From: Clostridia bacterium
Lineage (GTDB): Bacteria; Bacillota; Clostridia; Christensenellales; Borkfalkiaceae
Length of the DNA stretch: 32,756 nt
Direction: 5' to 3'
Assembly: GCA_014804995.1 (NCBI GenBank)
Contig: JAAUYS010000070.1
Coordinates: forward strand, 1 to 32,756
Shown here: positions 1-10,219 of the stretch, piece after piece
Position numbering within the stretch: position 1 is the stretch's first letter
Layout of the letters: the number at the start of each line of letters is the position of its first letter
Notes under the pieces: generated by a model
The model's input: the letters and a program-made list of their open reading frames with translations, nothing else
Database searches by the model: none
Told to the model about the DNA's origin: nothing
Position numbers and translations under genes: made by a program

Positions 1-627
<627 letters not shown>

Positions 628-652
628 CCCAATTCTCATCATTTCAAATTTT

Positions 653-681
653 ATTATAGCAAACTTAATTTAAAAATTCAA
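653..681 (-). promoter_or_regulatory. sigma-A-type promoter of pfkA (TTGAAT-N17-TATAAT)
   Basis: Minus strand -35 TTGAAT (681-676), 17-nt spacer, -10 TATAAT (658-653); about 80 nt of 5'UTR before the pfkA ATG. Confidence 0.75.
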
Positions 682-702
682 GAGTTTTTTGAAAAATTAT
701 CA

Positions 703-3700
703 TTAATCAACGTATTTTACGTCGCTCTGTTCAAGTAACGAGTAAAGTTCCGCCAAAAGTCCTCTGCAATAGTTTACTCCATTGGGGAAGTTGTAACGCT
801 TGCCACCGCGCAAAATCTTGCATAAAATCTGCCCTTCGTAGTTAGAAAGCGTAGTCAAAAGCTCATCAAAGGCCTCGTCGTTTAAGGAAGAAGCGTTTAT
901 CCATAACACCTCCTGCTTCTTATCTTCCCTGTTTTCTGAGGGTTTTTTGTCGGATTTTACGTCAAGCTCTACAAGTTCGTCAACGATGCAGGTCAAGCCC
1001 TTTTCGGGGTCAACTTCAAGCTTACCGGAAAGCTTAACTATCTTATCGTTACCGAGATATGGCTTTGCCTTTTCGTATATGGCGGGGAAGCATACGCACT
1101 CCAAACTGCCGTAAACGTCCTCTAAGTTCAAAAACGCCATAAACGCACCCGTACGCTTAGTTGTCGTACGCCTGAACGAGCTTATAATGCCCGCCATAGT
1201 AATGCGCATACCGTCTTGAATGCGGTTATAAGTGCGGTTTCCGTCCTCGTCTTCAACGTAGTCGTTCATAAACGAACAGTCGAAGTTACATCCGTCTATG
1301 ATATGCATAAACTTCTCGAAGGGGTGTCCGCTGACGTAAACGCCCAAAACTTCCTTTTCTTTTGCAAGCTTTTCGTTTAATTCAAGTTCGGGAACGTTAG
1401 GGTACTCAACTTCAAGCGTTTCGTCTTCTATAAAGTCGCCGAAAAGACTCATTTGCGCGCCGCTCTTCTGCTTGCTTATTGCCTTAGCGCGGGTGCAAAG
1501 GTCTTCGTAAACGAGCGCAAGACGCGAACGGGGCACACCCATTTCGTCAAAAGCTCCGGCATAGATAAGCCCTTCAACAAGGCGCGAATTTAAATCCTGA
1601 ATGCAACGTGTAACAAAGTCAGGGAAGCTTTTAAACTCACCGTTCTTTTCCCTCTCTGCAATAATGCTGTCAACAACCGCCTGACCTGCGCCTTTAAGTG
1701 CGGAAAGCCCGAAGCGCACGCCGTCTTTTTCTACTTTGAACACAGTACGGCTTTTATTGATGTCCGGCGGGAAAACTTTGTATTTTTTATCCTTAAGATA
1801 GAGTACGTATTTTGTAATTTCGTCTATCTTGTTGAGCCTGTTATTTAAGAGTGCGCATATGAACTCTTTACAATAGTACCTTTTAAGCCAAGCAGTTTGG
1901 TATGCCAACGTAGCGTATGCGGCCGCGTGCGATTTATTGAACGCGTAGGAAGCAAAGCCTTCCATATCGCCGAAAATCTTGTTAGCGGTTTCCGCGGGAA
2001 TTCCGTTTTTTACGCAACCTACGATAGTACTGCCGTTTATATCGCTTACACCGCCGTTTATAAACTTTTCTTTCTGCGCCATAAGGGTCTTTTTATCCTT
2101 TTTACCCATTGCACGGCGCACAAGGTCTGCTTCACCGAGAGAGAAGCCCGCAAGGTCCTGGAAAATCTGCATAACTTGTTCCTGATAAACCGGTATGCCG
2201 TAAGTAACCTGTAAAATCTTTCTCTCGTGGTCGCAGTCGTACGTTATAGGTTCTTGCCCGTGTTTTCTTGCACAGAAAGAATCAATAAACTTCATCGGGC
2301 CGGGACGATAGAGCGATACGCCCGCTATTAAGTCTTCCAAAGTGTCGGGCTTTAAGGTCTTCATAAACCTCTTCATACCGCCGGCTTCGAGCTGGAACAC
2401 CCCGTCCGTATCTCCTTCGGAGATAAGTGAGTACGCACCGCTGTCTTCGTAACCTATTTTGTTAAAGTCAATTTCTCTGCTGAAATCTTCCTTAATATAG
2501 TCAATACATTTTTTTATATCGGTCAAAGTTACAAGCGCAAGGAAGTCCATTTTAAGCATACCAAGCGCTTCAATCTCTTTTGCGACGAACTGCGTGGTTA
2601 CATCCTCGCCGTTTCTCGAAAGCGGAACGTTGTCCGCTATTCTCTTCTGGCAAATAACTACGCCGGCTGCGTGCATACCCGTCTGGCGGGGCATACCCTC
2701 TATTTTAAGAGCCATATCTATAACTCTTTTCAAAACGTCGTCTGTTTCGTAAATTTCGCAGAATTCGGAATTTCTTACGGCTTTAAGCTCCTGGTACTTA
2801 CTCTCTAAGTCCGCCTTTTTATCCTCGTCCGTTTCCTTTTCGTATTTTGCCTTTGCACCCTCAATACGACGGCCGAGAAGGTCGCCTATGGACGTTTTTC
2901 CGTCCATTATCTTAGTAAGTCTGTCCGTTTCCGAATAGGGAACACGCATTACCCTGCCTACGTCTTTTATTGAGTTTTTGGCGGCCATGGTGCCGAAAGT
3001 TACAATTTGGCAAACGTTTTCCACCCCGTATTTTTGCCTTACGTATTCAATAGTTTCTTCGCGCCTGTCCGTACAGAAGTCAATATCGAAGTCGGGCATA
3101 GATACACGGTCGGGGTTCAAAAAGCGCTCGAAAAGAAGGTCGTATTGCAAAGGTTCAACGTCGGTTATTCCTATGGAATAAGCAACAATTGAACTTACGC
3201 CAGAGCCTCTTCCCGGTCCTACTGGTATTCCCTGCTCTTTGGACCAGTTAATAAAGTCCCATACGACCAAATAATAGTCGGCATAGCCCATACCGCAGAT
3301 AATATCAAGCTCGTATTTTGCCCTGTCAAGCTCTTTTTGTGAAAGCTTATCCCCGTAGCGGGCTTTTAAGCCTTCGTCAGTGAGCTTTCTTAAATATTCT
3401 TCTGCGGTTGTACCGTCAGAGGGCGTGTATTCGGGAATAAGCGTTTTATCCTTTATGGGATAGCCCTTTTTATCAAGGTTAAAAGCGGGTTCTGTAATTT
3501 TATCTGCAATGACGCGAGTGTTTGAAACAGCCTTAGGAAGATTAGGGAAAAGATTTTTCATCTCTTCCGCAGTCTTAAAATAGAATTCGTTCGTTGAGAA
3601 CTTCATTCTTTTGGGGTCGTCAAGCTGTTTCTTCATCTGAATGCACATCAGAACGTCCTGCATTTCTGCGTCAGATTTTTCAATGTAATGCACGTCGTTT

Positions 3701-4296
3701 GTTGCAACAAGCTCAACGCCTATATCTTCGGCAAGGCGGATTAAGAGCGGTAAAACCCTCCTTTCTTCGTCTATGCCATGGTCCTGAATTTCAATATAAA
3801 AATCTTCACCGAAAGTGTCTTTTAAGTCAAGCGCAAGCTTTTTTGCACCCTCATAATCGCCCGCAAGCAGTCTTCTGGGAATACCGCCGGCAAGACAAGC
3901 AGAAAGACAGATTACGCCTTCAGAGTGTTCCTTTAACACCGTGTAATCTATCTTCGGTTTATAATAGAACCCGTCGACGAACGCCATTGAGTCCAATTGA
4001 ACGAGATTTTTATACCCTGCCTTATTCTTTGCAAGAAGAATTAAATGCTCAGCCGTGTTTGATGATTTATCGTGCATATTCGCAGTCATATAGAATTCAC
4101 AGCCGATTATGTATTTAATTCCCGCCTGATAAGCTTTTTCGGCAAGTTGAAGCGTGCCGTACATATTTCCGTGGTCGGTAATACACACGGTATCAATGCC
4201 GTTTTTCTTGCAATGCTCTATTAAGTTATCGATTTTACAGGCCCCGTCGAGTAGCGAATACTCGGTATGGAGATGTAAATGTACGAATTCCGTCAT
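703..4296 (-). CDS. dnaE: DNA polymerase III subunit alpha
   Basis: 1197 aa; N-terminal PHP domain (FVHLHLHTEYSLLDGACK, ITDHGNMYG), PGRGSGVSS and MPDFDIDF polymerase motifs, C-terminal OB fold. Confidence 0.98.
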   Translation of the reverse strand: MTEFVHLHLHTEYSLLDGACKIDNLIEHCKKNGIDTVCITDHGNMYGTLQLAEKAYQAGIKYIIGCEFYMTANMHDKSSNTAEHLILLAKNKAGYKNLVQLDSMAFVDGFYYKPKIDYTVLKEHSEGVICLSACLAGGIPRRLLAGDYEGAKKLALDLKDTFGEDFYIEIQDHGIDEERRVLPLLIRLAEDIGVELVATNDVHYIEKSDAEMQDVLMCIQMKKQLDDPKRMKFSTNEFYFKTAEEMKNLFPNLPKAVSNTRVIADKITEPAFNLDKKGYPIKDKTLIPEYTPSDGTTAEEYLRKLTDEGLKARYGDKLSQKELDRAKYELDIICGMGYADYYLVVWDFINWSKEQGIPVGPGRGSGVSSIVAYSIGITDVEPLQYDLLFERFLNPDRVSMPDFDIDFCTDRREETIEYVRQKYGVENVCQIVTFGTMAAKNSIKDVGRVMRVPYSETDRLTKIMDGKTSIGDLLGRRIEGAKAKYEKETDEDKKADLESKYQELKAVRNSEFCEIYETDDVLKRVIDMALKIEGMPRQTGMHAAGVVICQKRIADNVPLSRNGEDVTTQFVAKEIEALGMLKMDFLALVTLTDIKKCIDYIKEDFSREIDFNKIGYEDSGAYSLISEGDTDGVFQLEAGGMKRFMKTLKPDTLEDLIAGVSLYRPGPMKFIDSFCARKHGQEPITYDCDHERKILQVTYGIPVYQEQVMQIFQDLAGFSLGEADLVRRAMGKKDKKTLMAQKEKFINGGVSDINGSTIVGCVKNGIPAETANKIFGDMEGFASYAFNKSHAAAYATLAYQTAWLKRYYCKEFICALLNNRLNKIDEITKYVLYLKDKKYKVFPPDINKSRTVFKVEKDGVRFGLSALKGAGQAVVDSIIAEREKNGEFKSFPDFVTRCIQDLNSRLVEGLIYAGAFDEMGVPRSRLALVYEDLCTRAKAISKQKSGAQMSLFGDFIEDETLEVEYPNVPELELNEKLAKEKEVLGVYVSGHPFEKFMHIIDGCNFDCSFMNDYVEDEDGNRTYNRIQDGMRITMAGIISSFRRTTTKRTGAFMAFLNLEDVYGSLECVCFPAIYEKAKPYLGNDKIVKLSGKLEVDPEKGLTCIVDELVELDVKSDKKPSENREDKKQEVLWINASSLNDEAFDELLTTLSNYEGQILCKILRGGKRYNFPNGVNYCRGLLAELYSLLEQSDVKYVD

Positions 4297-4306
4297 ATGT
4301 GTTTCC

Positions 4307-5260
4307 TCAATCTACAAGCGAATTTGCAAGCTCGCTCAGCTTTCTCATTCTGTGATTTAAACAACTTTTTGAAATATTAAGCCTTTCAGCCAGCTCCTGC
4401 ATAGAGGCGTTTTTATCGGCAAGGCGACACTCTGCGACTTCAAAAAGGTTTTTATCCAGACTTTGTAGCCCTATTGTTTGAGAAATAATTTCAATTGCCT
4501 TTACCTGGTTTACAGAAGCTGTAACTGTCTTATCAATGTTTGAAACCGAGCAGTTGTTTACCCTGTTTGCGTTGTTCTGCCTGTCCTTAAACTCTATGAG
4601 TTTATTAAGCTTGTCAAGCGCTCTGTCGCAACCCATAACGTCTAAAAGGTCTGATATAACCGCTTTACTCTTGACGTATACAACCGCTTTATCCTTGCGC
4701 ACGACGAGCTTTGCAAGAATTTCAAAGTCGCACAGAAGGTCGCAAAAATCGCTTGCGGTAAGCTTATTTGAGAAAACTATCTCAAAATGGTAGCCTGTAC
4801 GGCTGAAAATGCCTTCCTCAGGCAAAGTACAACTGCCACCGCCCAAAAACGAACCTTTTATAAAGCCTAATTTTCCGCTTTCTTCCGAAATTATTTCTTC
4901 GTCAATGCCGAAAATCAAATACTTTCCGTCATCGTCCTCTCCTACGATTTTAAGTTCTTTTAATAATTTGTCGGTCTTTTCGTCGGCACATTCAAAAGCT
5001 AATTTGTCTTTTCCGCTCAAAAGGTCGAATTTTGCACCGGAAACGGTTAAATTAAGCCCGAAAGTCTCCTCTAAAATAGAAAGAAAAAATTCTGCGGTAC
5101 GCTCGTTTTCGGTAACGAGTTCAAACCCGAAGTAGCCCCCGCGTGAAATTATGCTACCGCTTGTTCTGATAAAGGCAGACAAAAATGCCCGTGCGTTATC
5201 TCTTCCGAGGGCGGGCTTAGACGATATTTCGTTTTTGATTTCTTCGGTAAAATTCTGCAT
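4307..5260 (-). CDS. whiA: DNA-binding protein WhiA
   Basis: 317 aa; N-terminal LAGLIDADG-like part (AFLSAFIRTSGSI, FIKGSFLGGGSC) and C-terminal HTH (LAERLNISKSCLNHRMRKL). Confidence 0.95.
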   Translation of the reverse strand: MQNFTEEIKNEISSKPALGRDNARAFLSAFIRTSGSIISRGGYFGFELVTENERTAEFFLSILEETFGLNLTVSGAKFDLLSGKDKLAFECADEKTDKLLKELKIVGEDDDGKYLIFGIDEEIISEESGKLGFIKGSFLGGGSCTLPEEGIFSRTGYHFEIVFSNKLTASDFCDLLCDFEILAKLVVRKDKAVVYVKSKAVISDLLDVMGCDRALDKLNKLIEFKDRQNNANRVNNCSVSNIDKTVTASVNQVKAIEIISQTIGLQSLDKNLFEVAECRLADKNASMQELAERLNISKSCLNHRMRKLSELANSLVD

Positions 5261-5261
5261 T

Positions 5262-6047
5262 TTATAAATTTTTTGCCTTATATTCTTTAAATCTGAAGTT
5301 CGGAAGCCGTCCGTCGATGTTATCTATTCTGTCAAACGGGATATCGGCCTCTTTTAAAAGCTCCTCTGCTATCTTCGTATCGCCAACCCTGTCTGCAGAG
5401 TGCGCGTCGGAATCGATTACGAACCTTACGCCCGTACTTGCCATTCTGTTTAATTCTTCGGCGGAAACGTGGCGTTTTTTTGTATTTATTTCAATATAGG
5501 TGCCGTAATCGGCGCAACACTTCGCAACTTCTTCCAAATTACAATAGCATTTATAGTTAATATGGGTTAGTACGTCTATAGGGTTATTTTTTATTGCATT
5601 TATATAGGCTTTCGTGGTCTTGTCAATGACCTTTTGTGAAGGAGCCTTGCCGAATTTGTACGCCATATAGTTTTTGAGCATTATGTTGTACATATCGGAA
5701 ACTTTTTTATATTTTAAAACCTCGTGAATACCGCAAAGGTATAAATCGAAGTACTGTAAATCGCTCTCCTTCATATCGGTGTCGCCGTCTAAAGAAATGA
5801 GATTACTTTCCATTCCCAAAAGAACTTTAACACCGGTAAGCTTTTCCGCTTCGTCGATTTCAGCTCTTAAATCTGTAAGATTTTTGCGTTTAAGCCCAAA
5901 AAGTAAGTGGTTAAACCCGTGGTCGGTTATTCCCAATTGCAGTAAACCCTTGGCTTTTGCCGCTTTTGCATTCTCTAAAACGGTATTTTTGCCGTGAGAA
6001 TACGGCGTATGAGTATGATAATCAGCTGTTAAAAACATTAAATTCAC
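5262..6047 (-). CDS. PHP domain-containing phosphoesterase (histidinol-phosphatase-like)
   Basis: 261 aa; DYHTHTPYSHG, GITDHGFNH, HEVLKYKK, DSDAHSADRVG metal-binding motifs. Start may be the Met at 6047 or 6038; overlaps the murB 3' end. Confidence 0.88.
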   Translation of the reverse strand: MNLMFLTADYHTHTPYSHGKNTVLENAKAAKAKGLLQLGITDHGFNHLLFGLKRKNLTDLRAEIDEAEKLTGVKVLLGMESNLISLDGDTDMKESDLQYFDLYLCGIHEVLKYKKVSDMYNIMLKNYMAYKFGKAPSQKVIDKTTKAYINAIKNNPIDVLTHINYKCYCNLEEVAKCCADYGTYIEINTKKRHVSAEELNRMASTGVRFVIDSDAHSADRVGDTKIAEELLKEADIPFDRIDNIDGRLPNFRFKEYKAKNL

Positions 6048-6915
6048 CTATGTAAACTACCTCTTCTTCAAGATTTACGGTAAATTTTTCGTAAACCGTT
6101 GATTTTACGAGGTTTATAAGGGTGTAAACGTCGTTGGCACAAGCGCCGTTATTTATAATAAAATTTGCGTGTTCCTTACTGACTTCGGCACAGCCGTATT
6201 TAAAACCTTTTAGTCCTGCGTCGTCAATAAGCTTGCCTGCACTGTAACCCTGCGGATTTTTAAATACGCAACCGCAACTCTTTCCCTTGGGCTGTATCTT
6301 TCTTAAATTCAAATAATTATCTATATTTCTTTGTACTTCTTCAGGTGTAGACTGCGAAACTAACAACTTAACCGATAAAATTAATGCAATTATGTCTCGC
6401 ATAGTACTATGTTTATTGCCAAAATTGCAATTTTTATTAGATAAATTGCGTATTTTGCCGTCAAAAACGTCTACTGAGACGATGTTTGCATCAATGTGGT
6501 TTGTGTTAATTCCGCCGTTCATTAAGGCAAGCCCGCCAACGCTTGCAGGTATTCCGGCAAGATATTCAAGCCCGCTTAAACCGTTTTTTACGCAGAAAGA
6601 TAATAAGCTTGGCACGGTAGTTCCTGCTAAAACGTTAATATTTCCGTCCTCAAACTCTATTCCCTGTAAATACTTAGTGCAGATTACAGCGCCGTCAAAA
6701 TATCCGTCAGATGCAAGTATATTTGAGCCGTTGCCGAGTATTGCAAACTTATCTCCGCTTTCTTGGATATATTTAAATACAGCAACTGCTTCGTCAACGG
6801 TTTTAGGAAAATACGCTCTTTTAGCCTTTCCGCCCAAACCGTAAGTTGTATGCTTTGAAAAGCTGAAATCGTCTTCCGTAATTACTCGGTTTAAGAGTTT
6901 ATCGTCCCAACGCAA
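6022..6915 (-). CDS. murB: UDP-N-acetylmuramate dehydrogenase
   Basis: 297 aa; HTTYGLGGKAK, LGNGSNILASD, GLEYLAGIPASVGG, GCVFKNPQGYSAGKLIDDAGLKG. Start appears to be TTG after AGAGGT. Confidence 0.96.
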   Translation of the reverse strand: MRWDDKLLNRVITEDDFSFSKHTTYGLGGKAKRAYFPKTVDEAVAVFKYIQESGDKFAILGNGSNILASDGYFDGAVICTKYLQGIEFEDGNINVLAGTTVPSLLSFCVKNGLSGLEYLAGIPASVGGLALMNGGINTNHIDANIVSVDVFDGKIRNLSNKNCNFGNKHSTMRDIIALILSVKLLVSQSTPEEVQRNIDNYLNLRKIQPKGKSCGCVFKNPQGYSAGKLIDDAGLKGFKYGCAEVSKEHANFIINNGACANDVYTLINLVKSTVYEKFTVNLEEEVVYIGEFNVFNS

Positions 6916-6929
6916 ATTTCACCTCTACT

Positions 6930-6958
6930 ATAATACCATTTTTTTGAAGTATTTTCAA
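6930..6958 (-). promoter_or_regulatory. promoter of the murB-PHP-whiA-dnaE unit (TTGAAA-N17-TATTAT)
   Basis: -35 TTGAAA (6958-6953), 17-nt spacer, -10 TATTAT (6935-6930), about 20 nt upstream of the TTG start. Confidence 0.65.
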
Positions 6959-7879
6959 TTAATTAAGTAAATTTTTCAATTTTTTTATATCACAATTAAT
7001 TATTGCCGAATCAATTTCGCTTTTTGTGTTTTGGCTTATTGGAGATATTAGACGCGTTTCGTATGTAAGCCCCTCCATTAACCGCATTTCGTCGTCGTAA
7101 AGCGACTTAGATTCCGACATTAATCCAAGCTTTGCTACTTTATCGCTATTTTCAAGAAGAAACTTGATATATTGTTGTGCGATTGTTGCCTTTTTGCCTT
7201 CACAGGTTATTGAAATATTTTGATATAAGTCGTTAAATTGCGTTATCGGTTTTACAGAAAACTCTGCCCCTCTCGTTTTAAGCCTATAAATATCGCGTTG
7301 AGTTCCCAAAAGATATTTATATTTACCGTTAATCAAGCTTACGTACGCCCCTGTTGGCTTTTCTTTAACAGCACCGTTTATACCGCATAATAGCGCTACC
7401 GCGTCAACGTAATTGTCTACACCGCCGTTTATTACCGCGTTTTCCGCAGTTATATCCTCAAAATTAGCCGAGGTATCAAGCGACAAAAAACAGTAACCGC
7501 CGTTACACCAGGTGAAATATGGCGTTTTACCTTTAATATAATTTTCTATACCGTAAATACCAGCGCCGTACGATATTAAGTCCGGTTGTGCGCCGTTATT
7601 TAAGTTGTTGCGGGCCGACTCTGCCGAAATAGCCGTAACGATAACGTAACAGCCAGTCTTTTTTGAAAATTCGTCGGCTATATTTTGTAAGTAAGATGCG
7701 CGCGACCCTCTTCCGCCCTCAAAGCTGTCAATTTGCCATAGTGAAAGAACCGTCATCTCTTCGTCGGCTTTTGCTTCACGCTTCTGTAAAACCGCCATAA
7801 TAGGCACGGCAATTATGATTGCAAGACATAACGCAAATATTAATATTTTTGAAATTTTTGCTCTGTTAAATTTTTGCAT
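6959..7879 (-). CDS. extracellular solute-binding-like protein (orphan)
   Basis: 306 aa; N-terminal hydrophobic signal/anchor (ISKILIFALCLAIIIAVPIMAV) then TVLSLWQIDSFEGGRGSRASYLQNIADEFSKKTG, typical of ABC-transporter family 1 substrate-binding proteins. No permease or ATPase neighbour. Confidence 0.7.
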   Translation of the reverse strand: MQKFNRAKISKILIFALCLAIIIAVPIMAVLQKREAKADEEMTVLSLWQIDSFEGGRGSRASYLQNIADEFSKKTGCYVIVTAISAESARNNLNNGAQPDLISYGAGIYGIENYIKGKTPYFTWCNGGYCFLSLDTSANFEDITAENAVINGGVDNYVDAVALLCGINGAVKEKPTGAYVSLINGKYKYLLGTQRDIYRLKTRGAEFSVKPITQFNDLYQNISITCEGKKATIAQQYIKFLLENSDKVAKLGLMSESKSLYDDEMRLMEGLTYETRLISPISQNTKSEIDSAIINCDIKKLKNLLN

Positions 7880-7916
7880 ATACTATTTTATTTAGCAAAG
7901 TCCCAAAAAATACGTT

Positions 7917-7945
7917 GGGGAGTATTCAAAAAAAGAATACTCCCC
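7917..7945. repeat. 11-bp perfect inverted repeat (hairpin)
   Basis: ggggagtattc (7917-7927) / gaatactcccc (7935-7945), A7 loop. Confidence 0.8.
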
Positions 7946-8055
7946 CGCTCATTCGCAAAAACGCCAAGAAAAGCGTTTTAACAAACAAGCCCATATATAA
8001 TAAAGCGTTACGCTTGTAATAATATCTTGCGCCAAGGCTAAAAATTTATACAAAA

Positions 8056-8077
8056 AACACCGCTATTAAGCGGTGTT
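8056..8077 (-). terminator. rho-independent terminator of yebC
   Basis: Minus strand AACACCGC-TTAATA-GCGGTGTT followed by TTTT, just downstream of the yebC stop. Confidence 0.85.
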
Positions 8078-8084
8078 AATTATT

Positions 8085-8822
8085 TTATTCTTCGTCTTCC
8101 TCAGGAAGCTCTACGTTATGGTAAACGGACTGAACGTCGTCAAGCTCTTCAAGTTTATCAAGCATTTTGGTAAACGTTTCAAGCTTGTCGCCTTCCAAGG
8201 TAATATAATTTTGCGGTATCATTTTTATTTCCGCTTCAAGGAAGGTTACACCCTTTTCTTCAAAGTATTTTCTGGCTTGCGACCATTTTTCAGGCGTGGT
8301 GTAAACCTCGTAAACGTCGTCTTCCACAACGTAGTCGTCCGCCTCTGCTTCAAGGCAATACTCCATCATAGTATCCTCGTCAAGCTTAACGGTTCTTTCG
8401 ATTACGAAAACGCCCTTATTGTCGAACATATAAGAAACGCAACCGGTTGCGCCCATCTGTCCGCCACACTTACCCATTGCAGAACGGATATCGCCAGCAG
8501 TTCTGTTTACGTTGTCTGTAAGCGTTTTTATGATTACTGCAGAACCTGCAACGCCGTAGCCTTCGTAAGTAAGCTCTTTATAGTCCTTGTCGCCCATTTC
8601 GCCAGCCGCTTTCGCAATAGAACGCTTAATATTTTCGTTGGGCATATTAGCGGTCTTTGCTTTGGCTATAACGTCGGCAAGCTTGGAGTTGGTATCAGGG
8701 TTAGGGTTACCCTTTGCGGCAACGGCAAGTTCCCTGCCTATTTTAGTGAACACCGCAGCACGCGCCGCGTCGGTCTTACCTTTTTTAGCTTGTATATTGT
8801 GCCATTTAGAATGTCCTGACAT
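8085..8822 (-). CDS. yebC: YebC/PmpR family protein
   Basis: 245 aa; MSGHSKWHNIQAKKGKTDAARAAVFTKIGREL signature. Confidence 0.97.
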   Translation of the reverse strand: MSGHSKWHNIQAKKGKTDAARAAVFTKIGRELAVAAKGNPNPDTNSKLADVIAKAKTANMPNENIKRSIAKAAGEMGDKDYKELTYEGYGVAGSAVIIKTLTDNVNRTAGDIRSAMGKCGGQMGATGCVSYMFDNKGVFVIERTVKLDEDTMMEYCLEAEADDYVVEDDVYEVYTTPEKWSQARKYFEEKGVTFLEAEIKMIPQNYITLEGDKLETFTKMLDKLEELDDVQSVYHNVELPEEDEE

Positions 8823-8831
8823 ACTTTTACC

Positions 8832-9557
8832 TCATTTATTGTACTTTAATTGATACATTGCAATTCCTGCAGAAACGCCTGCATTTAAGCTTTCACAGGT
8901 GTTTTGCATAGGAATTCTCACTTTATATTGCGCCGTATTCATAACTTCATCGCTTATGCCACCGCCCTCGTTGCCGATGCAAAGACAAAACTTTTCAGGC
9001 GGAGTGAACGAAAATATATCTTCTCCGTCCATATCGGCGCAAATAATCGGAACGTTTGCAAGTGTGTTTAAAATTTCTTCCTTGGAACCTTGGTAGATTT
9101 TGACGAAGAAAATACCGCTCATACTTGCGCGCACCGCCTTGGGCGAATACGGGTCAGTGCAGTTAATTAAATAAACTTCGTTGTATCCTGCGCCGTTGGC
9201 TGTTCTGAGCACCGTGCCTAAATTGCCGGGGTCTTGCAAACAGTCTAGAAGAATACAGCTGTTAACTGGCGGTTTAAGCCCGTTTTGAGGTATTTCAACT
9301 ACTGCAATAACGCCCTGTGGCGTCTTTTCGCTTGAAATACTTTCAAAAACGCTTCTTGAAACGCAAATTGCGCCGTCAAACTCGCTTTCAAGTTCCTCAA
9401 CGCACACTATATTCAAAATTTTACAGCCCGCTAAAATACACTCTTTTACAGGTTTTATGCCCTCAACGACGTACTTACCGTACAGCTTGCGGTATTTTTT
9501 ATCGCTTAGCTTTACTATCTCTTTTATAAGCGGATTGGATTTTGAAGTTATAACCAT
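8832..9557 (-). CDS. TrmH/SpoU family RNA methyltransferase
   Basis: 241 aa; LLDCLQDPGNLGTVLRTANGAGYNEVYL (motif 1), CIGNEGGGISDEV, RIPMQNTCESLNAGVSAGIAMYQL SPOUT motifs. Confidence 0.93.
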   Translation of the reverse strand: MVITSKSNPLIKEIVKLSDKKYRKLYGKYVVEGIKPVKECILAGCKILNIVCVEELESEFDGAICVSRSVFESISSEKTPQGVIAVVEIPQNGLKPPVNSCILLDCLQDPGNLGTVLRTANGAGYNEVYLINCTDPYSPKAVRASMSGIFFVKIYQGSKEEILNTLANVPIICADMDGEDIFSFTPPEKFCLCIGNEGGGISDEVMNTAQYKVRIPMQNTCESLNAGVSAGIAMYQLKYNK

Positions 9558-9575
9558 ACGACACTATAAAATGCA

Positions 9576-9602
9576 AAAATAAGCCCTTGAAAGGCTTATT
9601 TT
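9576..9602 (-). terminator. hairpin terminator downstream of rplT
   Basis: aaaataagcc / ggcttatttt 10-bp stem, 7-nt loop, T run on the minus strand, between rplT and the methyltransferase gene. Confidence 0.7.
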
Positions 9603-9615
9603 ACAGGCGTTTTAT

Positions 9616-9966
9616 TTATAACGAAGCCTTGGCCTTTTCCGCAAGAGCGGTAAATGCCTGTGCATCGTTTACGGCTATGTCTGCAAGCACCTTTCTGTTA
9701 AGATTGATACCGGCAACTTTAAGACCGTGCATAAACTTGGAATAGGAAAGTCCGTTAATTCTTGCCGCGGCGTTGATACGGGCAATCCAAAGACTACGCA
9801 TATCGCGTTTTCTGAGCCTTCTTCCGATATAAGCGTAGTTCAAAGACTTCATAACCGCTTCTCTTGCGATTCTGTAAGACTTAGATTTATTGCCGAAATA
9901 GCCCTTGGAAAGGCGGAATATCTTTCTACGCTTCTTTAAAGCGTTAACAGTTCTCTTAATACGCAT
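9616..9966 (-). CDS. rplT: 50S ribosomal protein L20
   Basis: 116 aa; [34 protein letters not shown]... Confidence 0.98.
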   Translation of the reverse strand: MRIKRTVNALKKRRKIFRLSKGYFGNKSKSYRIAREAVMKSLNYAYIGRRLRKRDMRSLWIARINAAARINGLSYSKFMHGLKVAGINLNRKVLADIAVNDAQAFTALAEKAKASL

Positions 9967-9982
9967 CGTTTGTTACCTCCTA

Positions 9983-10183
9983 TTAACCCTTATAAGGAAT
10001 CATTGACTTAACTGTTGATTCCTGCGTAGTAGAAACAAGCGTATTCTGACGCAAATTTCTCTTTCTCTTTCTGTTCTTGGTTTCAGCCTTATGGTTCTTA
10101 CCGCCGTGGGGTCTCTTTACCTTACCGGTCGAAGTAAGCCAGAAACGCTTTTTGGTACCGCTGTGGGATTTCTGCTTGGGCAT
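9983..10183 (-). CDS. rpmI: 50S ribosomal protein L35
   Basis: MPKQKSHSGTKKRFWLTSTGKVKRPH. The track start at 10198 is a TTG inside the SD region (TTGGAGGATAAAAAAATG); the ATG at 10183 is the likely start. Confidence 0.96.
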   Translation of the reverse strand: MPKQKSHSGTKKRFWLTSTGKVKRPHGGKNHKAETKNRKRKRNLRQNTLVSTTQESTVKSMIPYKG

Positions 10184-10219
10184 TTTTTTATCCTCCAAAA
10201 TGATATTTTACGATATTTT

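Noticed and set aside
3594-4118. 174-aa plus-strand ORF antisense to dnaE, and the other plus-strand ORFs across minus-strand genes
   Set aside because: All overlap confidently identified genes; the products look like reverse-complement artefacts.
8073-8819. 248-aa plus-strand ORF fully antisense to yebC
   Set aside because: Shadow ORF: yebC on the other strand is unmistakable, and the plus-strand translation has no recognisable domain and no SD.
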